From NCBI RefSeq assembly GCF_008634025.1, contig NZ_PDCM01000002.1:2294001-2358000 (forward strand): a DNA stretch of 64,000 nt, in the 5' to 3' direction. The notes below the pieces were generated by a model, which was given only the letters and a program-made list of their open reading frames with translations, had not been told where the DNA came from and did not search any database. Each line of letters opens with the position of its first letter. Position 1 is the stretch's first letter. Shown in pieces: positions 9,726-18,238 of this stretch. Both the position numbers and the translations under genes were made by a program. The DNA comes from Streptomyces albofaciens JCM 4342 (GTDB taxonomy: Bacteria; Actinomycetota; Actinomycetes; Streptomycetales; Streptomycetaceae).

Positions 9726-12553
9726 TGAAGATCACGTTCCTGCTCACCTGGGGCGACGAAATGGGCGGCACGGAGATGGCCGCCTACACGCAGGCGGCAC
9801 ACCTCGCTCCGCGCCACGACGTCGAGGTCATCAGCGTCTTCAAGACCCGCGAGGAGCCCTTCTTCAGCGCCGGCCGGGCGATATCCCGCCGCTACCTGGT
9901 CGACCGCACCGGTCCGTACGGCAAGCCGGTACGCGCCAGCGACCTGGACGAGGCGGCCTGCCGTACGCTCACCTCGCTGCCCAGCGAACTGATCAAGCCC
10001 GCCTGGGAAGCCACCTTCGACCGGCTCTCCGACATCGAGATGAGCGCGGCGCTCGGCTCCCTGGAGACCGATGTCCTGATCACCACCACGCCCGCGCTGA
10101 TGGCCGCCGCGGCCGAGCTCGTCCCCTCCCGGGTCATCACCGTCCACCAGGAACACCGCGCCTCCCAGCTGCGCGGTGTCAGCGGTGAACCCCTGCTCGT
10201 CTACGCGCCCCGCATCGACGCGCTGGTCTCCCTCACCGAGCGCACCAACGACTGGTTCGCCGACTCCCTCGGCGCCGCGGCCCCCGAGCTCACCGCCATC
10301 CCCAACGCCGTTCCCAGCGGCTTCCGTCCCCGCTCCGACCTGGACGGCAAGGCCATCGTGCTGGCCGCGCGCATGACGCCGGAGAAGCAGCTCGACCACG
10401 CCATCGAGGCATTCGCCACCATCGCCGACGAGCACCCCGGCTGGGTCATGCGGATCTTCGGTGACGGGCCGCAGGAAGTACGGCTGCGCCGCATCATCGA
10501 CGGCCTGGCCCTGCACGACCGCGTACAGCTTCTCGGCCGTTCCTCCGACATGGAGCAGGAGTGGGCCAAGGCCGGACTGGCCGTCCTGCCCTCCCGCAAC
10601 GAGGCGTTCCCCCTCGTCCTGCTGGAGGTCTTCGCCGCCGGCGTGCCCGTCGTCGCCTACGACATCGTCACCGGCCCCGCCGAGATCATCCGGCACGGGG
10701 TCGACGGACTGCTCGTCCCCGCCGGCGACAAGGAGTCGCTGGCCGTCGCCATGAGCAAGCTCATGGAGGACGACGACCTGCGCCGCTCCTACGGCGCGGC
10801 CGCCCGCCAGGGGGTCCACGAGCGCTTCGGCGCCGAGGAGATCACCAAGCGCTGGGAAGAGCTGTTCACCCGCCTCGTGGCCCGCCGCGACGACCCCCGC
10901 CGGCTGGCCGAACGCGCCGACCGCACCGCGCGCCGCGTCGCGGCCGGCGGCAGCCGCAGCTTCAACGTCGCCGCTCCCGTCAGCGTCCTGTCCGGCTCCG
11001 CCGACGAGCAGAAGGCCCGCGAGGTGCTGCTCCAGGCCCAGGACCGCACCGGCACCCTCGTACGCTCGGCCGGCCGGCTGGCCGAGGTGCGCGACGACGT
11101 CCACGCCCCGCGCATGGCGGAGTGGAACCTGGAGATCGCCACCGACGCGCTGGCCGCCCACGGCATCCCGTACGTCCTGCTGCGGGACGGGGGCACCTCC
11201 TACCGCGTCGCCGTCGAGGTGGAGCACCGTGCGCGGGTCCTCGAAGCGCTCGCCACCGACCTGCACGGCAAGCCCGTCTACGCCGAACTGATCACCCCGC
11301 GCGGCGCGGCACCGGGAGCGGTGCTCGCCGAGCGGCTGCGCGAGGCCGGTGACGTGGCCGGTCTCCGGGTCTTCAAGCCGCTGGTCACCGAGAGCCGCAC
11401 GCTGCGCTACGGCCCCGCCTTCGGCTGCACCGTCGAGTTCTGGGCCGAGAACGACGAGACCGAGGAGCTGCCGGGCTGGCGCAGCGCCCCGCGCGGCACC
11501 ACCCTCATCGGTCCGCGGGTGCCGTCCCTGAAGGCCGACGCGACCCTGCGGGTCGGCGAGCGCGACCACCCCACCCTCGCCGCCTTCACCGACCGCCTCA
11601 TGTGGGACATCGACTTCCCCGTCGACGTCGTCTACACCTGGGTCGACGACACCGACCCCCGGTGGCGCGAGCGCCGGGACGCCGCCAAGCGCGCCGCCGG
11701 CGTCGGCATCGACGCGGACAGCGGTGATGTCCGCTTCCGCAACCGGGACGAACTGCGCTACTCCCTGCGCTCGCTGGCCATGTACGCGCCGTGGGTGCGC
11801 AACATCTACCTCGTCACCGACGATCAGGTGCCTGCCTGGCTGAACACCGACCACCCCGGCATCAAGGTCGTCAGCCACCGGGAGATCTTCGCCGACCCGG
11901 ACCAGCTGCCCACCTTCAACTCGCACGCCATCGAGAGCCAGCTGCACCGCATCGAGGGCCTGTCGGAGCACTTCCTCTACTTCAACGACGACGTCTTCCT
12001 CGGCCGGCCGCTGACCGCCCGCTCCTTCTTCAACAGCAACGGTCTGGCGAACTTCTTCCGCTCGCCGACCGCCGTCCCGCCGAGCGAGCTGTCCGAGGAC
12101 GACGAGGGCTACTTCGCGGCCGGCAAGAACAACCGGTCCCTGCTCCAGCGCCATTTCGGGCGAACCGCCACCCACGGCTTCCTGCACGCTCCGCACCCCC
12201 TGCGCCGCAGCGTCCTCGCCGAGATCGCCGAGAAGTTCCCCGAGGAGACCGCGGCCACCGCGGCCAACCGCTTCAGGGGGTCCACGGACCTGTCCATCGT
12301 CTCCTCGCTGCACCACCACTACGGCTACCTGACGGGCCGCTCCACCCCGTCGACGATCAGCTGCTCCTACATCAACGCGGGCGACTACACCCACCACTCC
12401 CGCCTGAGTCGCATGCTCGCCACCCGCAGCCACAGCGTGTTCTGCATCGGCGAATCCGCGAACGCCGAAGTCCCCGCCGACGAGCAGGACCGCGTGCTGC
12501 GCGCCTTCCTCGGCGCGTACTTCCCGGTCCGCTCGCCCTACGAGAAGAGCTGA
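9725..12553 (+). CDS. GT4 glycosyltransferase fused to a Stealth phosphotransferase
   Basis: This 942-residue protein joins two enzymes. Residues 1-400 are a GT-B, family 4 retaining glycosyltransferase: MKITFLLTWGDEMGGTE at the N terminus, AARMTPEKQLDHAI, FGDGPQEVRL and the sugar-nucleotide motif NEAFPLVLLEVFAAGVPVV. Residues about 630-942 are a full Stealth domain ([52 protein letters not shown]). The middle segment matches the N-terminal region of the Stealth protein encoded at 6614-8464. One polypeptide can therefore add a sugar and a sugar phosphate, suggesting synthesis of a repeating glycosyl-phosphodiester polymer. Start ATG overlaps the upstream stop by one base. The true start is 9725; an ORF opening further upstream is only read-through of the frame. 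Confidence 0.92.
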   Translation: MKITFLLTWGDEMGGTEMAAYTQAAHLAPRHDVEVISVFKTREEPFFSAGRAISRRYLVDRTGPYGKPVRASDLDEAACRTLTSLPSELIKPAWEATFDRLSDIEMSAALGSLETDVLITTTPALMAAAAELVPSRVITVHQEHRASQLRGVSGEPLLVYAPRIDALVSLTERTNDWFADSLGAAAPELTAIPNAVPSGFRPRSDLDGKAIVLAARMTPEKQLDHAIEAFATIADEHPGWVMRIFGDGPQEVRLRRIIDGLALHDRVQLLGRSSDMEQEWAKAGLAVLPSRNEAFPLVLLEVFAAGVPVVAYDIVTGPAEIIRHGVDGLLVPAGDKESLAVAMSKLMEDDDLRRSYGAAARQGVHERFGAEEITKRWEELFTRLVARRDDPRRLAERADRTARRVAAGGSRSFNVAAPVSVLSGSADEQKAREVLLQAQDRTGTLVRSAGRLAEVRDDVHAPRMAEWNLEIATDALAAHGIPYVLLRDGGTSYRVAVEVEHRARVLEALATDLHGKPVYAELITPRGAAPGAVLAERLREAGDVAGLRVFKPLVTESRTLRYGPAFGCTVEFWAENDETEELPGWRSAPRGTTLIGPRVPSLKADATLRVGERDHPTLAAFTDRLMWDIDFPVDVVYTWVDDTDPRWRERRDAAKRAAGVGIDADSGDVRFRNRDELRYSLRSLAMYAPWVRNIYLVTDDQVPAWLNTDHPGIKVVSHREIFADPDQLPTFNSHAIESQLHRIEGLSEHFLYFNDDVFLGRPLTARSFFNSNGLANFFRSPTAVPPSELSEDDEGYFAAGKNNRSLLQRHFGRTATHGFLHAPHPLRRSVLAEIAEKFPEETAATAANRFRGSTDLSIVSSLHHHYGYLTGRSTPSTISCSYINAGDYTHHSRLSRMLATRSHSVFCIGESANAEVPADEQDRVLRAFLGAYFPVRSPYEKS

Positions 12554-12583
12554 CCCGACGAGAGAATCCGGCCTCGTCACCGG

Positions 12584-12627
12584 CTGAGGGCCGGGCGCAC
12601 CGCTGTGGCGGCGCGCCCGGCCCTCAG
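12584..12627 (+). terminator. Strong hairpin after the GT4-Stealth gene
   Basis: CTGAGGGCCGGGCGC (12584-12598) pairs perfectly over 15 bp with its complement at 12613-12627, with a 14-base loop, 30 bases past the stop codon. GCGGTTT follows. It can also insulate the leftward gene ending at 12737. Confidence 0.85.
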
Positions 12628-12736
12628 CGGTTTGCGCTCATTCGGACTGCAGAGGCCTACGACAGCGATGGCGGAACGGGGCGGCTGAGCGCGGAAGCGC
12701 ATCCGTGGTGGGCTTGCCCGAGTCGTGCGGGTTTGC

Positions 12737-13243
12737 CTACTTGCTCGTGCGGATCTCGACCAGGTTGTACTGGTTGGCCGGGACGAGGGGCTCCCCGACC
12801 GCCGTCCACTCGCCGCTGGGGACCTCGATGTGCTGATCCTTGCCCTTGGGCGCAGTCAGGGTGACGTCGGCGGAGTGATCGGCCGATCCCTTGACGGCGT
12901 GGACGGCAGGCATTTCCAGGCTGAGGAAGCCGGAGGACCCGGTGGTGCGGAAACAGGTCGTCTTGCCTCCCCGCCACTTCACCTCCAGCAGCCCGGTGCC
13001 GGAAGAGCAGGCGACGAGCATGACGTGTCCGTCACCGCGCTTGAGGATGATCCCCGTCTCTTCCTTGATCTTCTCGGCGTTCGGGTAGTCGAAGCCCTCC
13101 ACCGCGTGACCGGGTTCGGCGTCGGCCGCCGTCTCCAAAACGTCGGGGTTCCGGGTGTGGGAGGAGGCCGTGGTGGCCACGACCGTCGCGGCGCAAGCCG
13201 CGACAGCCGCAGCGGTGACGATGATCCGCCGTGCGAGCTTCAT
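12737..13243 (-). CDS. Small secreted protein of unknown function
   Basis: The 168-residue product begins MKLARRIIVTAAAVAACAAT, a typical Sec signal peptide ending near residue 28. GAGG lies about 10 bases before the ATG at 13243. Upstream in-frame codons exist but encode low-quality, Cys/His/Trp-rich sequence without a ribosome binding site. The mature part is hydrophilic, with two to three cysteines (LVACSSGTG, TTCFRTTG) that could pair outside the cell. I do not recognise the family. The gene stands alone between convergent and divergent neighbours. Confidence 0.75.
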   Translation of the reverse strand: MKLARRIIVTAAAVAACAATVVATTASSHTRNPDVLETAADAEPGHAVEGFDYPNAEKIKEETGIILKRGDGHVMLVACSSGTGLLEVKWRGGKTTCFRTTGSSGFLSLEMPAVHAVKGSADHSADVTLTAPKGKDQHIEVPSGEWTAVGEPLVPANQYNLVEIRTSK

Positions 13244-13622
13244 GCCAAAGCCCTCGTGATGACAGTGGGTCGCCCGGTTGCCGTGCGCCTGCCCGGGCAT
13301 GGGGCGGCGGGCGGGAGCCCAAGGGGCAGTCCGATCTTGGAGATGCCAGATCCAAACACATGCCGTCACTTGCCGCCAGGGCAACAAGCAGGACATCAGA
13401 TGATGAATCACGCCAAAGCCTGTATGTACCTTTTCTTATTTCTTACTTAGGCATCTACCGGCAGAAAAGATCCACTCCGCATGCTTAGGATCGCGTCGCC
13501 TGTCGTGTTCCTGCCGTGTCCAAGGGCCGGCGGTCCGAGGCATGGCGGCACCAGGCACACCTCTTCGTCCGCAGATGCCGCCACCGGCAGGCCGCCTCCA
13601 GGCATCGAATCGAAGGACCGTT
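13244..13622. other. Divergent intergenic region with AT-rich segment
   Basis: No supported gene. The segment 13425-13480 is unusually AT-rich for this genome (TTTTCTTATTTCTTACTTAG) and is the likely promoter area for the leftward secreted protein and the rightward ALF-repeat gene. An ATG at 13542 is in frame with the latter but lacks a ribosome binding site. Confidence 0.4.
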
Positions 13623-16600
13623 TTGGACACCACTTTTTGGAGCAGACGGCGCGTTGTCGGCGCCCTCGCTGCCACCGCGGCCGTCGCTGCCTCAAGCATG
13701 GTCCTCAACCCCGTCGCCGCCTGGGCCGACGCTCTGCCGGAGGGCGGTGATCCGCTTCGCCTCCCCGACACCGACCGGGCGAAAGCCGTCGCGGCGTGGC
13801 TGACGGGTGGCAGGACCACCCGCGCCGCCGCGGAACTGGCGCTGATCGGTTCGGACGCCGACGTCCAGACCTTCCTGACCGTCGAGTTGCCCGCCGCCAC
13901 GGCGGAGGACAACCGCATCGCCGTTTCGGCCGCCCTCGCCGCGGCGGGCAGGGGCACCCGACGCGACGCCGGTGCGGCCCTCGAACACGGTGACGCCGCC
14001 ATCACCGACTACCTCAAGGGTGGCTTCAAGGCCGGCATTCTGGAGGACCTGAGCGTGGCCACCACCACCGTGATGGCCGCCGGCGGCAAGGCCGTACGCA
14101 GGGACGGCAGCGCCGCCCTGGACGCGGGCACCAAGGAAGCGCTGGAGAAGTACCTCTCCGACGGCCAGTACGCCGCCCGCCTGGAAGACATGACCGTCGA
14201 GGTGTCCAGCCTTCTCGTGGGTGCGGGCCCGGAGATGAAGAAGTACGCGTCGCGGGCCCTGGACGGCACGCCCGGCGACATCGAATGGTTCCTCGACACC
14301 GGCCAGCACATCGCCCGCGCCCGTGACCAGGAAGCCGCGTCCATCGGAGAACTCGTCGCGGTCGTCGAACGCGAGGGCAAGAAGGCCGACGCGAAGACGA
14401 AGCTGGCCGAGGAGGCCGCCACCCGCGCCAAGGCCGCTTCCGAAGAGGCCAAGAGGGCGGCGGACAAGGCCGCGGCCCAGGCCAAGGCAGCGGAGAACGA
14501 TGTGGCCAAGTCCGGTAAGGCAGCGCGAAAGGCCGCCGGGGCAGCGCAGGGGGCAGCCAACGCGGCCCGGGTGGCCATCCGCGCCTCCCACGCCGCCGTA
14601 CAGGCCTCCCGCCGCGCCGCCTACGCCGCCACCGCGGCGAGCCACGCCGCGGCCATCGCGGGGTCCGCCGCCTCCGCGGCTTATCGTGCGGCCATCGCTG
14701 CCTCCAAGGACGCCTCCCAGGCATCGGCCGCCAAGAACGCCGCCATCGCCGCCCGCGACGGCGCTGCCAAGGCCCGCTCCGCGGCGAAGGCCGCCGACTT
14801 CGCGGCCACCGCCTCGGCCCAGGCGGCAAGCGCCGGGTCCGCCGCCGCCTCGGCTGCCCGCAACGCGTCGGCCGCCGCGAGCGCCTCCGCCACGGCGGCC
14901 TCCGCTGCGGGGGCGGCGCAGGCACAGGCGGCGGAGGCCAAGCGACAGGCCCGGATCGCGAGCAGCAACGCCGCGATCGCCACCAACGCCGCCGGCACCG
15001 CACAGGCGCTGGCCAACGCGGCGGCGTCAGCCGCCCGTACCGCACGCGACGCCGCGAACAGTGCGGCCGAGCATGCGGAGAAGTCCGCCGAGGCCGCCGA
15101 ATCGGCCGCCAAGTACGCGGGCCAGGCCGTCGATTACGCGAACAAGTCCACTGCGTACGCCAATGAGGCCGGCAAGGCCGCGGACACCGCCGTCGAGGCC
15201 GTGAACAAGGCGATCGAGGTGGAAAAGCAGGCGCGGGAGGCCGAATGGCAGCGTCTGGACGAGGACAAGAAGCAGGCGGTGGAGGAAGCACGCCTGCTCG
15301 CGCAGATCGAAGAACAGGAGAAGGCGGATCTCGCCGAGAAGCGCTCGCAGGCCGAACAGACCCAGCAGGCGACGAAGGACCTCATCGCTCAGGCGGAGTC
15401 GGCGCTGAAGTCCGGCAATACGGTCCTTGCCACCACCCTCGGCCGCAAGGCGGCCATCGCCCTGATGAATGCCCACGGTTCCTGGTCACGTGAGGCCGCG
15501 CGGTACGCCCTGTCCGGCACGGATGCCGACATCCACGCCTGGGTCGACACCGATCGCCTGATCGCACAGCGGCAGGACGACCGGGAGACCGTTCTCTACA
15601 TCGCCCGGGTGTCCACCCCGGACGTCTCCGAAGCCGCGACCAAGGCTCTGCAGAGCGACGATCCGGACGCCGCCACCAAATTCCTCGTCACCGGCGTCAT
15701 CGAGGCCGCGATAGACGACAACACGGTGGCGGTCGCCCGTGTCCTGGCCTCCAACCCCGGCAAGGCGGTGAAGAAGGCTGCGTCCGACGCCCTGGACGCC
15801 GGAACCGCCAAGGCCGTGTACGGGTTCTTCAGCAGTGCGATGGAAACGGCGCTGCTGGAGGACGAATCGGTCGCCACCACCGCGCTGATGGCCAAGGGAG
15901 GCCCCTACACCAAGGCCCACGCCCAGGCCTGCATTGGAAGGGCCGGCCTGGATGCGCCGCACCTTCCTCTCCACCGTCCAGTACAAGACCGCGCAGCTCG
16001 ATTACGATTCCGCCACCCACATCGCCGCCATGCAAGGCGCGATCGCCGGTGCCGCGAAGATCGCGCACAAGGCGAAGGAAACGGCCGAGCGCGCGCAGGA
16101 GGCAGCGGCGCGCGCACGCAACGACGCCACCAAGGCGCAGGAATAGGCCAGCCAAGCCCAGAAGTCGGCCCTCCAGGCCGAGGAGTACCGGAAGCAGGCG
16201 GACGCGAACGCGGACGCCGCCGAGCAGTCGGCCAAGGACGCCCAGGAATCAGCCGACAAGGCGAAGCAGGCAGCCGCCACCGGCCGCACGGCCGCACGCA
16301 TGGCAAACTACTCCGCCAACGTCGCTGTGAGTGCCGCTCGCCGCGCCGTAGCCTCCGCCAACTCGGCCCAGGCGTCGGCCGTGTCCGCCCGCGCCTCCGC
16401 CATTCAGGCCGGAAGGGACGCCAGGACAGCGGCAGTAGCCGCGACCCAGGCGCACCAGATCGCTGCGGCCAAGCGCACGGCCGAACTGGCCGAAGCGGCC
16501 AAGAAGGCGGCCGAACAAGCGCGCAAGGCCAAGGAGTCCGGAAAGAACCCCGTCGACACCCCGGAGAACGACAAGACCGACGGGCTTGATTGGGATATCA

Positions 16601-16995
16601 AGCTGGCTCGGGACCTGGCCGACATCTCCAGCGACGTCAGTACCATCACCGCGTGGGTCGCTGCCGGCAGCGGTCTCATCGCCGGCGTGTCCGCCGCCTT
16701 CGGCGCGGAGCCCGTTGCGGTGTTCTTCGGCGCCGTCGCGAGGTTCTCAGGATGGTCCTCCCTCGGTGCCAGCGTGTTCAGTACCCTTTTCACTGCTTAC
16801 GGGCGGGGACTTGACAGCGCCGAGTTCAGGAAATCCGCCGGGAGCACTCTTCTGGGGCTGATCACCTTCGGGCAGTCCGGTTTGATCAAGAAGCTCGGCG
16901 ACTTCGACGAAGCTTCGAAGGCCACCCAGATCGGCACGGCGATCACGCAGTTCGGGCACGACCTCATCTCACCGATCACCAGCCTACTGAGCTAG
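13623..16995 (+). pseudogene. ALF-repeat secreted toxin-like protein, broken by a +1 frameshift and an amber codon
   Basis: A TTG at 13623 with GAAGGA 6 bases upstream starts MDTTFWSRRRVVGALAATAA, an Arg-rich (Tat-like) signal peptide. Blocks of ALF repeats (IGSDADVQTFL, DGTPGDIEWFL, SGTDADIHAWV) flank a 300-residue Ala-rich helical or coiled-coil stalk. At about 15930 an extra T in GCCCAGGCC(T)GCATTGGAAGG throws the frame; the original reading continues as ALEGPAWMRRTFLST in frame +1. That frame has a TAG at 16144-16146 where a Gln codon (CAG) is the likely ancestor, and continues to 16995. The last 130 residues are hydrophobic and Gly/Ala-rich (ITAWVAAGSGLIAGVSAAFG), consistent with a membrane-active C-terminal toxin module. 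Two independent lesions make this a genuine pseudogene rather than one sequencing error. Confidence 0.85.
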
Positions 16996-17092
16996 TCACC
17001 AGCTCGCACTCCTGGCAGATTTCCTGCAGAAATACATCCGAGGGTTGGCGGCTCTCCGCCGCCGACCCTCGCACACCACCGAAAGGAACAGA

Positions 17093-17482
17093 GTGCTGGC
17101 GCGGCTCCCTCTTCCGTATCTGCTGCTCTTGGCAGCTTTCGCCACTTTCATCTTCTGCCTGGCCGTGGAAAAAATAATAGAAATACGCAAGCTGACAGTT
17201 GCCTGTGCGGTGATTTCCGCCGGATGCTGCTTCGGCATGATCATAATGGGCAGCCTCCAGTACCAGGAGTGGAGCGCCGAGCACATGCTGGTCCTCTATT
17301 CTTTCGGATGGATCGGCTTCTCGATCGGCCTGATCCCTTTCAGGAAACCGTATTCCGAATACGCCGAGGAACGGCGCCGCGGCGTCATGAGAGAAAAGTA
17401 CGAGTACGCGAAGTGGCGTCCACTGGTGACAGTCGCTTCGGTCATCGTCATGGGCACTGTGGGACATTTCCTCGCGACGTGA
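17093..17482 (+). CDS. Four-helix membrane protein, candidate immunity protein
   Basis: Start GTG 17093 has AAAGGA about 6 bases upstream. The 129-residue product has four predicted membrane helices: LPYLLLLAAFATFIFCLAV, LTVACAVISAGCCFGMIIMG, a third near SFGWIGFSIGLI, and a C-terminal one ending VIVMGTVGHFLAT. A basic cytoplasmic loop (EERRRGVMREKYEYAKWR) separates the last two. It lies 97 bp after the broken ALF-repeat gene on the same strand and its base composition is lower in GC than its neighbours. Polymorphic toxin loci place the immunity gene directly after the toxin, and membrane immunity proteins usually counter pore-forming toxins; that assignment is inferred from position only. 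I do not recognise the family. Confidence 0.75.
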   Translation: MLARLPLPYLLLLAAFATFIFCLAVEKIIEIRKLTVACAVISAGCCFGMIIMGSLQYQEWSAEHMLVLYSFGWIGFSIGLIPFRKPYSEYAEERRRGVMREKYEYAKWRPLVTVASVIVMGTVGHFLAT

Positions 17483-18134
17483 CGGCACACCGCACAAGGC
17501 GCGACGGCGGCCTCGTCCCCGGGCTGCCCCGACCTGCCCAAGGGCTGAAGCGTCAAACGAGCGTCACAGGAACCCGAACGGATAACGATGAGCAGGCTCG
17601 GGATACTCGCCCGTTCTGACCTTGCCGAGCCCACCACAGGTCGTCGAGGTGGCGTCCGAGGTCGTGAAGTCCCCGTTGACGGAGCCGCAGGCCGCTCTCC
17701 CCCAGGCCCGGCACCCAAACCGAGCAGCACTTCCAGCTCGCACGAGTACGTGGTGAGACACCGAAGAACTGGCCCGACCAACGCTGGGTCCTGCTGCGAC
17801 AAATGCGTTCCCGCAGCGAACGGTGGAGCGCAGTGCGCCGCTTGGCCGAAGGCTGCCTTCAAGGCTGGATCCCCGACGGGCCGATCCGCCTGGGAGGAAT
17901 CAGCCAGCCGGAAGCCCCACCCCGCCACCTCGGTGACACCGATGAGGTGCGCTCCGCGGTCCCTTTATTGTCGCCCATGCTTGTCGCCCGTACTGGTCCG
18001 TGTCGACTGCCGGAGCCCATCGGACGGAGCGGCACGAAAGGGCGATGCTCCTCGCCCAGCCCCGCGGCCGTGCCACCCGCCCGCCCGAGAGACCATCAGC
18101 CCGCCCACCGCAAGAGATGCCGCTCCACATAGAA
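17483..18134. other. Long region without a supported gene
   Basis: About 650 bp with no ORF showing good codon bias, start and ribosome binding site. A + frame around 17770-17890 reads NWPDQRWVLLRQMRSRSERW, which looks protein-like and may be a gene remnant, but I cannot name it. The stretch resembles decayed accessory DNA. Confidence 0.35.
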
Positions 18135-18178
18135 AGCCGCCCTCCGGCCGAGATGTCGCATGGGCCAGGAGGGCGGCT
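18135..18178 (-). terminator. Terminator of the hemicellulase operon
   Basis: AGCCGCCCTCC at 18135-18145 pairs with GGAGGGCGGCT at 18168-18178. Read leftward, the stem is followed by TTTCTATG, so it resembles an intrinsic terminator for the gene ending at 18239. Confidence 0.8.
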
Positions 18179-18238
18179 GTCCACTGCTGTCAGCGCGTCA
18201 GCTCATGTGTCGAATGTGCGTCCGCTCTGGCGTCGGGG

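Noticed and set aside
9266..12580. 1104-residue leftward ORF opposite the GT4-Stealth gene
   Set aside because: It is the complementary reading of a real gene in high-GC DNA, full of Gly/Val/Asp repeats and without family motifs.
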